Positions 53,031 through 64,000 of a stretch of DNA of 64,000 nucleotides are shown here, piece by piece. The position numbers and the translations under genes were made by a program. Source of the stretch: Chionoecetes opilio (taxonomy: Eukaryota; Arthropoda; Malacostraca; Decapoda; Majidae); assembly GCA_016584305.1 (NCBI GenBank), contig JACEEZ010016214.1:85001-149000 (forward strand). The letters are read 5' to 3'. The first letter of the stretch is position 1. Each line of letters opens with the position of its first letter. Below the pieces are notes generated by a model. The model searched no databases, was not told where the DNA came from, and saw only the letters and a program-made list of their open reading frames with translations.

Positions 53031-56000
53031 CTGGAAAATGTGATGAACAATTAAGTTTCAAGAAGTCTAACGCACCATTATATGAATAATATGCTGATTG
53101 TGTATATGCAGAACCTAAAACTGTACAAAGTAGAACAATTCTTACAGCCTGGCCCCAGTCATCAACAGGAGCAGCAGGAGCAGCCCCAGCAGCAGCAGGA
53201 GCAGCCCCAGCAGCAGCAGGAGGAGCCCCAGCAGCAGCAGGAGCAGCACCTGCAGCAGCAGGAGGAGCACCGACAGCAGCAGCAGGTGCAGGTGCAGGTG
53301 CAGGAGCAGCAGCAGCAGGTGCAGCGGCTGGAGCAGCCTCAGCCTCGGGCACATCACCCACCCAGGTCTCCGTAGCCTGGGCCTCAACCTTGGCTGATTC
53401 AGCCTCGGCCTTGGCAGCCTCAGCCTTGGCGGCTTCTTCCTTCTCTTGCTCTTCAGGGTCACTGAAAGATTGATCATCACGATAAAAGATGAATAACTGA
53501 ATGTGTTCATACAGATACAAAGAAACAAAGCTAATTATGCCCTAGATTCAATCCTATTTGAAGTGTATAATTATTCAAGAGGCTAAACTTTTCTATTGTT
53601 TAGATAAATAGTAATGTGACAGCAAATATAAATTTTGTTACTGCAAAGCATGAATTTCAATTCTCTTGTAGAACCATAATTCATAAACAGTACATGTGAA
53701 AGTATTGAAGCCCAGGCAGCCAAGAAACCTCTTTCGGATTTTCACTAATACCTTGCATTCTATGGTTAAATACAATTTTGGATATATTTATATATATATA
53801 TATAAATATAAATATATATATACATATATTATATATATATACATATATATTATATATATACATATATTATATATATATACATATATATTATTATATATAC
53901 ATATATATTATATATATATACATATACATATACACACATGTTCATTTATCATATATAAGCTTTCCTAGAAAACTGTGCACTACATCTACCCCAAACCTAT
54001 CTCTTCTAAACCAGATCAATAAGTTAATCTAGATAGTCCTGTTATTTCTCTTGATCATATTCATAAAACGTGCCTCATTCAGCAGGACTTCATGATTCTA
54101 TCAGTGTCTGAATGCTGTCAATACTTGAGCTTGAAATTTGGACACTAAAGTAACTGCCATACCGATAGAAGAACAAGTCGGGCATCACATCAGTCTCCCA
54201 GGGCAGCTTGCGGGAGATGGTGCCACGCAGGCGCAGCACCTCACGGGACAGCATCCACCAGATGAGGCCAACCGAGTGTGGGCTCTGCAGAATGGAAGCG
54301 ACACGTAGTTTAGGGGTTCGGTATAAAGTGATGGGTGTCATTATCTTCTTTTAGTATCAGCAAAGACGTATAATCATTTAGATCAGAATTACGTCCCGTC
54401 ATATTCATCATGTGAAACAACATACCTTTTTGTTATATTTCATAGCGTTAGGACTTGTTTCAGTCAAATACAATAAATCTTTACCATTTACCATGAAATA
54501 TGTAAAGAAATTAGCAAAATTTTTAAGACTAGGCCACCTTGGGCTAACAGGAAAACGATTCATGATAATAATCAAGGTCATCAAAGTAGATTATACTATA
54601 CTCAAGAGAAATTTACTCATAAGATTGTGGATAGCATAAAAAATAGATGGATATATGTTACAATAGGCATCAAATCTATTGGGTTGACAGAAAACAGGTC
54701 TTCCTCACAGGGGCCTGAACACCATAAATGCTAAGAGGGATGTATGAAGAATTTGCTCTATGAGAGGTATTGACATACCTTGTTGTTGCACGGAATAGCA
54801 ACGTCCACATAGCGCAGAGGGGAATCAGTGTTGCAGAAGCCAATAACAGGGATGTTGACATACGAGGCTTCGGTGATTGGCTGTTGGTCGGAAGCGGGGT
54901 CAGTCACCACCAGGAGACGGGGCTCACGGAAAGCAGCCTGAAAATATAAAAACCTTTTTGTCAATAGATCCTACTGCTGAAGGAATGTAAGAATTAGGCA
55001 TTTTCCTGATCACATATCACACGAGATTATAAAGTTTCTGGTTGGGTTTAATGTATCACACAATTTCCACTAATCATCCAAATTCACATTCTGGCAAATT
55101 TCAGAATCTCTTTAAGAACTATACGTTTAGTCTTTAACGATCATACTGAACAAGAGACAAGATAAGACCTATGCCACAAAACAAGGATATGGATAGCAAT
55201 GTTTAAAAAATGATGTTCAATGTTTATCAAATGTTTTTGCCATTTATGGGAGAGATACGTCATCATTGGATCCTGAGCAAAGGTGCAAGATACCACATAA
55301 CAGCACTCAGTCTGTGTTTGGCTGCTGGCGAGATGAATCTTCGTATGCATGTGTACCTGGGCACCTTTGTGGTTTGTCCTGAGCTCTTATGGTTTGTGCC
55401 TATTCTGGTCAAAGTATGGCGAATATAAAAGTATAACAACAAACTATTGCTCATTAAATCTTTTTAGAGAATCAAGTCTGCAGACAGTAAATACCAATAT
55501 AAACTGGTGTCAACCACTGCTGGTCAATGAGGAGATGCATAGCACCCTTCCGGGAGCGAGGTGGCGCCCTACCCAACTAAAGGGGCCTGGAAGTCCTCAT
55601 AAGACGCCAAATCTTCCAAGAAACATTTTGCAGTGGTTGTTCAGAGAAAATCTTTACCTAAAAGCTTGTTATTGATGAATCTAAGATGGGATATTTGCAG
55701 AGGTGTCTGTAAGAACAGTAACCAGGCATGTGCATGAGTTACCGTCCAATCAAGAAACTGATTCCCACCAGTGTTCAAGGCTGGGTGTGTTGTCTGACAA
55801 AGCCACTTTTAACATGACCTGTGGAAATACAACACCAAGAACCGGGGCAAGAACATAAGAGGGCCAAGATACACACGTATATGTAAATTCATCTCTCCAG
55901 AGGCCAACTGCAGAGTGTGTGATGATTGGTGGTGTCATATCAATGGCTAAAGTTTGTCTGTACTAAACTGCTCCCCCCCAAAAAAAAATTGCCATAAAAT

Positions 56001-57077
56001 TTGGTTGGGGCATTACACCTACACCCGGCACGAACTATTGCCCAGTTCTATATAATTGAGATCAGCTTACTCTTGGGCCAATGTTTAGGGGTTAGTTACT
56101 GAGTGTTACTAAGTGTTTCAGTATTTCAGGTATGTGTGAAGGTGGGGAAAGAAGGAGAATACTTTCCAATGAAGGTTGGGGTGAGACAGAAGCATGTCAT
56201 GTCTGTGGTTGTTAACATCTTCATGGATGGAGTGGTGAAGGAAGTGAAAGCTAGGGTTAGGAACCATGAGGCGAGAATGGTTCATGATGGCTAGAGAAAA
56301 AGGAAAGTCAGTCAGTTACTGCAGCAGTGAGAAGCAAAGCAAAGATCTGGGACCTTCAGCTGGCGAGAAGCAAATGTGGTATAACCGTGACACTGGGGTC
56401 TAGCTGTGGATGAATTTTGGGACAAATTTAGGTTTGTAAATTCTATAACGTTCTTAAGCAATCTATTATTTGTTGTGTGCTGCCCCATTTATATACTTAC
56501 AACGTTCTGTTGATACCTGATAGTGATGACATCTACATATATCTGTATTAAGAATTTAGAGCCCACCTGGATTTGGTTAGTGAAGGCTCCAGGGGTGAAG
56601 CGGCCGGCAATAGGGGTGGCACCAGTGTACCTTGCAAACTTGAGCACGGCACGCTGCCCCATGGGACGTGAGGAGATCACGTACACATCGGCAGGGTTCT
56701 CAATGGCTGCGATGGCTCGGGCAGCAAGCAGTATCTTCTCATAGGTCTTGCGGAGGTGGATGATGTACATACCTAGGATATTTATAACCATGTAGACAAT
56801 GCTCAAAATACATATCAGAGACAGGCCCAAAAATATCAGAAAATTTACAATCATTAACAGAAAAGAGCTTGTAATTTTCTGCAGGGTCTAAAATGTCTTC
56901 TATCTGACAGGAAAGTATTCACTAATGCATCAAGAAGTACCCACCATCCTGGCGCCTCTTGTAGACGTACTGCTCCATTTGGAAGTTTACATTGTTAGCC
57001 CCGAGGTGAGTGGACGCAGCTAGGAACCGCGTCACATCATTCTCCTCCAAGCTCATAACACTAAGGCCCCCAGACAT
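52953..57077 (-). CDS. RPSA: RPSA, 40S ribosomal protein SA (six coding exons)
   Basis: RPSA (uS2, laminin-receptor precursor p40) is needed for 40S assembly and stability in the cytoplasm. Six exons with GT-AG borders and agreeing phases give 1014 nt, 337 residues: 56945-57077, 56567-56772, 54779-54937, 54163-54284, 53146-53461 and 52953-53030. Family landmarks include [16 protein letters not shown] (residues 11-26), [57 protein letters not shown] and the C-terminal ATEDWGG. It is longer than the roughly 270-295 residues usual for animals because of an Ala/Pro-rich repeat in exon 5. The acceptor lies 3 nt before the ATG, so the first exon is non-coding, as in other ribosomal protein genes. 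Confidence 0.97.
53146..53461 (-). CDS. RPSA: RPSA coding exon 5 (charged and Ala/Pro-rich tail)
   Basis: Encodes [20 protein letters not shown], then [15 protein letters not shown], then a run of A-A-P-A-A-A-G-type repeats, ending [11 protein letters not shown] and GCA codons form a triplet-rich tract at about 53155-53340, probably the source of length variation. Donor GTAAGA, phase 0. Confidence 0.95.
53155..53340 (-). repeat. GCN triplet-rich tract in RPSA exon 5
   Basis: Repeated GCT/GCA/CCT codons encode Ala/Pro/Gly runs. The antisense strand reads as an artificial poly-Gln ORF. Confidence 0.9.
53786..53935. repeat. (TA)n/(TACA)n microsatellite
   Basis: Degenerate TATATA and TACATATA repeats in an RPSA intron. 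Confidence 0.9.
54163..54284 (-). CDS. RPSA: RPSA coding exon 4 (residues 167-207)
   Basis: Encodes [20 protein letters not shown] then MPDLFFYR, the end of the globular domain. Acceptor CTGCAG, donor GTATGG, ends in phase 2. Confidence 0.96.
54779..54937 (-). CDS. RPSA: RPSA coding exon 3 (residues 114-166)
   Basis: Encodes [34 protein letters not shown] and DVAIPCNNK, all canonical S2-family blocks. Acceptor TTTCAG, donor GTATGT, phase 0 at both ends. Confidence 0.97.
56120..56300 (+). pseudogene. LINE reverse transcriptase fragment
   Basis: Encodes [20 protein letters not shown] then [15 protein letters not shown], the motif before the catalytic box. It lies in the third RPSA coding-region intron and is related to 21090-21775. 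Confidence 0.6.
56567..56772 (-). CDS. RPSA: RPSA coding exon 2 (residues 45-113)
   Basis: Encodes [20 protein letters not shown], the [20 protein letters not shown] core and [13 protein letters not shown]. Acceptor TCCTAG, donor GTGGGC, ends in phase 0. Confidence 0.97.
56945..57077 (-). CDS. RPSA: RPSA coding exon 1 (residues 1-44)
   Basis: Begins [19 protein letters not shown]. The acceptor TTTCACAG lies at 57081, so the exon really begins with three untranslated bases (to 57080). Donor GTGGGT, ends in phase 1. Confidence 0.96.
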
Positions 57078-57622
57078 GATCTGTGAAACAAAAGGACATG
57101 GCATGTTACAGTGCATACCAAATGACAGCCCAAAATCAATTAAGGGGTGAGCATATGCTAACAATGTTGATGGAATTTTACTTTACACTGGAAAAGATTT
57201 AAGTGAAACAGCACAAATAAAACGACTCTGTAAAGACAAGAAATCTTAAAGTAATCATTAAAATAATTGGACTCTCCCTGCCAGCCTTAATACCCATGTT
57301 TAATAAATGATTTTATATAAAATTTCTGCTACAGCAAATCAGCATATAGTGGAGATATTCTTAACTTCTGGAAACCAAAAATGAAATTCCTATTTTCACT
57401 GAATACCAGTCAAAACAGTGCCTATTTCCATTAATCATGTGTTCAGCACTACACCCCCTTGGCTGGCTGAGCGACACCGTGCACCATTACACTCGCTAAT
57501 CTAACCTGATTAACCTAACAAAACCGTAGCCAAACCAAATCTAAACAGGGCATGAACCTAACCTAGCCAATTATCATATGAAATTAAGAGCTTAATTTTG
57601 GGTTTCTGAAAGTGAATACGGT

Positions 57623-59300
57623 TTATGGAACTGTCGTCGACCGGAATTCTCGTCGAAACACCAACCGAGAACTCTCGTCGACAGTGGAACACTCCTCATG
57701 TATAAATTTATGAAGACAATTCCACTTGTAATAAACAAAAAGGAAGAATAAAGGGTTCTCATTATCGGATACATTTTTCACTTGTCCCATTACATTGTAT
57801 AACTGCAGTTTAATACAATACGTTACGTTACTTCACCATCCCCCTAGTTCACTAAACTAACCAGGAGAATGGTTACGTAACCTACCGTAACTGTTCAAGC
57901 TATTGCTGGTATATAATCTCTGAATGCAGAAACATGGGTAAAAGCTGATTAAATATATAAATAGGATCACCTGAAGATCCGTCACCCCAGAATGTCCACC
58001 TGAAGATCCGTCACCCCAGCCCACAGTGAACGTAATTTATAAAATTAGAATAACAAATATATTCCTTTGTGTTGTACATCTTTTTGTGAAGGTAAAAAAA
58101 AAAAAAAATTAAGAGTATAATATAGTGTTCCAAAATACAAAATACATTATACTTTACTCAGTATTCCAAAATACAGTACATTTATTTAGTGGATTTATTC
58201 TTCAGGCAGTCTTTTGTTTACCATTTCCACAGAAAACCATCCTTCGACACTTTACTTCACGTTTTAAAAGTCTGTTTTGTTGAAGCCACCGAATAACTTT
58301 AGTGGAATAATCACACAGCAGTGGTAAGACGCTATGGTTTGGAAGGTATTGCGTGCCAGGGTCCACTGACTCCCATGACTTTTTTTGGAAATACTTTGGA
58401 ACTCATCCTTCCGGCTTTGACTGAAATGAACTACCGCACTGTATTGTATGCTTATTGTACTTCACATCTGTAAGGTTCCAGCGTGCGCTCAGCCTTGGTT
58501 AACCCACACGGCCGCTATGAAATATGAGGTGCCTCAAAAAATTCTAAGTCCAGTTAGGTTAGGTTAGGTATACTTTGTGGTTAAGGTTAGGTTAGGTATA
58601 CTTTGTAGTTAAGGTTAGGTATACTTTTATACTTTGTGGTTAAGGTTAGGTTAGGTTAGGTATACTTTGTGGTTAAGGTTAGGTTAGGTTCGGTTAGGTA
58701 TACTTTGTGGTTAAGGTTAGGTTAGGTTAGGTATACTTTGTGGTTCAGGTTAGGTTAGGTATACTTTGTGGTTCAGGTTAGGTAAGGTATACTTTGTGGT
58801 TCAGGTTAGGTTAGGTTAGGTTAGATTTTTACATATAGTGACTTTGATGATTTTTTGGGGAGCCATAAATCACTTATATTTGCTTCCCCCATCCAAAAAC
58901 CCCGTATTCCCGCCAGTTCCCCAGGCTTGTTGGCTATAGGGGGAAGAAAAAAAAGATAGGGGTGAAGGACTTCTTCCAAAGTTTTACCTTTTTTTTTTTT
59001 TTTTTTTTTTTTAGCCCACTTACTTTTATATAGTCCTACTACCTGACTGAAGGGTCCTGATTCCTCCCTTTTACTCATTTGACCTGACCTCATTTGGAAG
59101 GTGAAGCCACCTGAAGAACCGTCACCCAGGATATCCCACCTGAAGAACCGTCACCCTGCCAAACTCTGGGGTGACGGATCTTCAGATGATCATATATATA
59201 TTATATATATATTGGTACTGTATAAGATAAAGAACTGTCGTAGAAAATAAGAACACTCGTCCAGGGAGACGAGAAATCCAGTAGACGAGAGTTCCAGCAC
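57623..59300. mobile_element. Inverted-repeat element (family C), copy 2 without hAT
   Basis: Left TGGAACTGTCGTCGACCGGA and reversed right TGGAACTCTCGTCTACTGGA. Contains the empty hAT site near 57895 and a (TTAGG)-rich tandem array. It lies in the inferred RPSA first intron. Confidence 0.7.
58552..58826. repeat. TTAGG-rich tandem array
   Basis: About eight ~28-35-bp units of (TTAGG)1-4 joined by TATACTTTGTGGTTAAGG. TTAGG is the arthropod telomere unit. Confidence 0.9.
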
Positions 59301-59749
59301 CATCCCTACTACACGCTGGAGCAGATTGGTAAATATTTACAATGTGACTGGGCAAAAAAAAAATGAACGTGGCTGACTTATTTTGCTTAATATTTGATAG
59401 TTTTCCAAATGGAGATAAATTTCAAAGTAGATTTACTGTTTAGGACTTTAGGTCATCCCGCGATTTCGCCATTATTATACAATTGCGCCATGGGCCCAAT
59501 GGGATTCAAAAGTCTCAGAATGAGGATACCTACACAACGAGACAGGTTAGAATTGTCAGGCTCGACGATGACCTAAGCTGTAATAATACCGAAAAATTGT
59601 TTGCAAATTTCATTTTTACTTTCACACTCGTTTAGATCTATAGAAACAGAAGACGGGTAAAACATTCTTGAAACCAGACCCAGTCTTGTTATACATATAA
59701 GCCCAACAGTTATAGACAAGATGAGTATTTGGGCAGCAGGGGGAGCCAT

Positions 59750-59815
59750 AAGAACATGAGAAAATAAGGAAGTTACAAGAGGCCGTCAGACCTACACGTG
59801 AGACACAGAGCCAGG
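59750..59815 (-). mobile_element. Solo LINE 3' tail
   Basis: GAACATGAGAAAATAAGGAA through ACACGTG matches the tail of the LINE ending at 36345. Confidence 0.7.
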
Positions 59816-60359
59816 CTCTATTCTCTGATAAGCGATCTTTGGTACACTTCTGCCTGCCCTCTAGCGTAGGAGGCTCCGCAGGCAGAGTTGGTGATCTAAA
59901 ATGGTCTGAGTTGGTTGATTTAAGATGATCGTAACTGGCAATGGGTGGAGTTGGACCTTGCCGTCTGGCCAAGCACACACACACTACATGTTTGCCTGGC
60001 TAGCAGGGTGACATACGAACATAAGGAGTCGGCAAATAATCTTAGTCAACACTTGGCAGTTTTTATCCATTACCACCTGTCATCCTCAGTCCTCACCCAC
60101 GAAACTCTAGCTGTATCATTACCAGGATATGCAAGGAAGTAAAGGCAATAACGAGTGTGGCGGCAGGCCTCACGGGATGGCAAGTTTGTTTACGTCCTGC
60201 TGCCTGTATTTATCTCAAAACATCCTAATAATCATGGTCCCTACTAGTTAGATAATGATACCGTCTATTAACACAACCCTTCATGGTTCAGATCAATGGT
60301 TATGAAGTCCTATAATGAGGTAAATGACTAAGAAAATAACAAAAATGTAGAAGACTTAC

Positions 60360-60399
60360 GGCGGCTTGGCGGTCGACCGAGGACACGCACGTAGAAGGG
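60360..60399 (-). promoter_or_regulatory. RPSA: Probable RPSA non-coding first exon with 5' TOP start
   Basis: A GC-rich segment ends AAGCCGCC before a GTAAGT donor and begins near GCCCTTCTACG, a C followed by a pyrimidine run as in 5' TOP ribosomal mRNAs. RPSA coding exon 1 is preceded by an acceptor, so a non-coding exon is expected. The intron would be 3.3 kb. The start site is inferred, not seen. Confidence 0.55.
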
Positions 60400-61630
60400 C
60401 GGTAGAGATGAATGGGCTAAATAAATATATTTCATGATATTGAAAAAACTTTGGCTTTCTTAATCATAAATATATGCAAACTAAATTTATGTTACCATTT
60501 CTGTTACTTTTAAAAGCAAATAAAGCTGATTAAAAATAACTCAATAACTATTTCCATAAAAGAAAACGATTTTTTTAAAGACAGACTTCATCATTTTACA
60601 ACTTTAGCTGCAGTTTGAGATTGAGTTGGAATTTACTCAGAAGAGACTATCGGTGAAGCTTTTGAATTGGCTTTGTACATATATACCACTGTATAGGTGT
60701 CTTGCACGTGACGTCACAGCCCTCGCTGTGCAGGCGAAAAACGCGGGAAATGCGAGCTGGAGGACCAACAAACTCCGCTTGCCGCCCGTGTTTGCCAGCT
60801 TATGGTAATTTCCCCCTACTAAATATATGTTTATCAGTATAAAAAGTATACTGTTATCTTCCGAAATGTTTGTTCTATAATATTATCAAATAAAAAACCG
60901 TAAAACACACTAAATAACTGCCATTATGAGACTCTCAAGAAATATGCATGAACATAATATTCCATTAAACTCTCCGTCATTTAATACTTTGCGAGAAAAC
61001 TTTTTACATGGAGAATATGAATAGAAGCGGAATTTCATTAGCTTTCCATTGATACATTTCGTTTTCTGATAAATGAATTAGCAGCAGGCATAAATGAGCG
61101 TTAACTAAATAAATAACACCATCAATCGGGAAAAATTACCCGATTTCATGTTATTTATTTAGTTAACGCTCATTTATGCATGGTTCTAATTCAATTATCA
61201 GAAAACGAAATATATCAATGGAAAGCTAATGAAATTCCGTTTCTATTGATATTCTCCATGTAAAAAGTTTTTTCGCAAAATATTAAATGGGAGCTGGAGT
61301 TGGTGAATATTAAGTTCATGCATATTTCTTGAGAGTCTCATAATGGCATTTATTTAGTGTGTTTTACAGTTTTTTATTTGATAATATTATAGAACAAACA
61401 TTTCGGAAGATAACAGTATATCTTTTATACTGATAAGCATATATTTGGTAGGGGGAAATTACCATAAGCTGGCAAACACGGGCGGGCAAGTGGAGTTTGT
61501 TGGTCCTCCAACTCGCTCCGACGGGCGGCATTTGGCTTGAAGACGGCGGCATTTGGCTTGAAGACGCTAGATCGTGAAGTCAGTGCAAGACACCTATTAT
61601 TACCACACACTTGCCGGAAAAAAGCAAAAT

Positions 61631-61670
61631 AAGGGGAACGGAGCAAAACTAGTTTTGCTCCGTTCCCCTT
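61631..61670. repeat. Perfect 40-bp palindrome
   Basis: AAGGGGAACGGAGCAAAACT followed by its exact reverse complement, at the central axis of the family D element. Confidence 0.97.
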
Positions 61671-61785
61671 ATATTGCTTCTTATAGGTGCCTTGCAATGA
61701 CGTCACGATCTAGCGTCTTCAAGCCAAATGCCGCCCGTCGGAGCAAGCTGGAGGACCAACAAACTCCACTTGCCGCCCGTGTTTG

Positions 61786-61853
61786 AGAACATAAGAACAT
61801 AAGAAAATAAGGAAGCTACAAGAGGCCGCGAGGCCTACACGTGGTAGTTCCTG
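61786..61853 (-). mobile_element. Solo LINE 3' tail inserted in the family D element
   Basis: AGAACATAAGAACATAAGAA through GGTAGTTCCTG interrupts GTGTTTG/CCAGCTTATGG, which is continuous at 60788-60806 in the other arm. Confidence 0.88.
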
Positions 61854-62794
61854 CCAGCTTATGGTAATTTTCCCCTACTAAATATATGTTTATCAGTATA
61901 AAAGGTATACTGCTATCTTCGGAAATGTTTGTTCTATAATATTATCAAATGAAAAACCGTAAAACACACTAAAGAAAGGCCATTATGAGACTCTCAAGAA
62001 ATATGCATGAACTTAATATTCACTTAAACTCTTCGCCATTTAATACTTCGTGAGAAAACTTTTAAGATGGAGAATATCAATAGTAGCGGAATTTCATTAG
62101 CTTTCCATTAATATATTTCGTCTTCTGATAAATGAATTAGCAGCATGCATAAATTAGCGTTAAGTAAATAAATTACATCATCGATCGAGAAAAATTACCA
62201 GATTTCATGACGTTATTTATTTAGTTAACGCTAATTTATGCATGCTGCTAATTCATTTATCAGAAAACGAAATATATCAATGGAAAGCTAAGGAAATTCC
62301 GCTTCTATTGATATTCTCCATGTAAAAAGTTTTCCCGCAAAATATTAAATGGCAAAGAGTTTAATAGAATATTTAGTTCATGCATATTTCTTGAGAGTCT
62401 CATAATGGCATTTATTTAGTGTATATTTTACGGTTTTTTATTTGATAATATTATAGAACAAACATTTCCGAAGATAGCAGTATACCTTTTATACTAATAA
62501 ACATATATTTAGTAGTGGAAAATTACCATAAGCTGGCAAACACGGGCGGCAAGTGGAGTTTGTTGGTCCTCCAGCTCGCTCCGATGGGCGGCATTTGGCT
62601 TGAAGACGCGTCTGTCGCAGCCACAACAAGGGCTGTGGCGTCACGTGCAAGGCACCTTATGAGGTTCCTATCTCTGTCACTGCAAACATCACAGCCATGA
62701 AACATTAAAAGATTATTTGGAGAAAGCATACGTATCAGTGTATTTTCTTGGTCATACACCACAAACTCATATCCTACTATGAGAGAAGGGGGGG

Positions 62795-64000
<1,206 letters not shown>

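Larger units (their letters stand above)
60695..62658. mobile_element. Foldback element family D: ~2-kb palindrome built from palindromes
   Basis: Outer ends AGGTGTCTTGCACGTGACGT and (reversed) AGGTGCCTTGCACGTGACGC. Axes of symmetry at about 61117, 61650 and 62190, so each ~1-kb arm is itself a ~430-bp-armed hairpin. No protein is recognisable. Confidence 0.85.

Noticed and set aside
53082..53375. Plus-strand poly-Gln ORF
   Set aside because: It is the antisense of the Ala/Pro codons of RPSA exon 5.
61574..61786. Conserved ORFs in the family D element (also at 60626, 61425 and 62515)
   Set aside because: Their similarity to one another only reflects the inverted repeats. Frames differ and no protein family is recognisable.

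Overview
This is eukaryotic nuclear DNA: spliced genes with GT-AG introns, many microsatellites and a dense mix of DNA transposons, LINEs and tRNA-derived SINEs. Degenerate (TTAGG)n tracts, the arthropod telomere unit, together with the repeat content suggest an arthropod, probably a decapod crustacean. That taxonomic guess is inference.

Two cellular genes are present, both on the minus strand. The first is SMC6, the ATPase subunit of the Smc5/6 DNA-repair complex. Its 24 coding exons run from 42721 (start ATG) down to 2037 (stop). All exon phases agree, giving 3309 nt and 1102 codons plus a stop. Walker A, the coiled coils, the hinge, the ABC signature and Walker B are all recognisable. Only about 8% of the 40.7-kb span is coding; most of the rest is introns filled with nested transposons. 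A likely non-coding first exon lies near 49286-49335. The second gene is RPSA (40S ribosomal protein SA), with six coding exons from 57077 to 52953 (337 codons), a poly(A) signal just after the stop, and a probable non-coding TOP-type first exon at 60360-60399.

The accessory DNA is layered. The last SMC6 intron (2080-8643) holds a TA-flanked MITE, an intact Tc1-type (DD34E) element, and a 3.1-kb transposon with ~150-bp terminal repeats and a broken transposase of a family I cannot name. Intron 11898-16006 holds two TTAA-flanked elements sharing one target site, a LINE with a perfect 12-bp target duplication, and 38 copies of a 30-bp minisatellite. Further introns hold a Mutator-like remnant, a nested pogo-like element with 152-bp tandem repeats, paired inverted SINEs, a hAT MITE inserted in a LINE, and a 3.9-kb near-perfect palindrome (37388-41301).

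The palindrome is the most unusual structure. It is a Tc1-like element whose transposase start was split by a LINE, then duplicated as an inverted copy with no spacer, all sitting inside a tRNA-derived SINE. Between the two genes lie a broken BED-finger hAT transposon, foldback MITEs and an inverted pair of tRNA-Val-derived SINEs. Upstream of RPSA is a 2-kb palindrome made of palindromes. No bacterial operon, CRISPR array or phage was seen.
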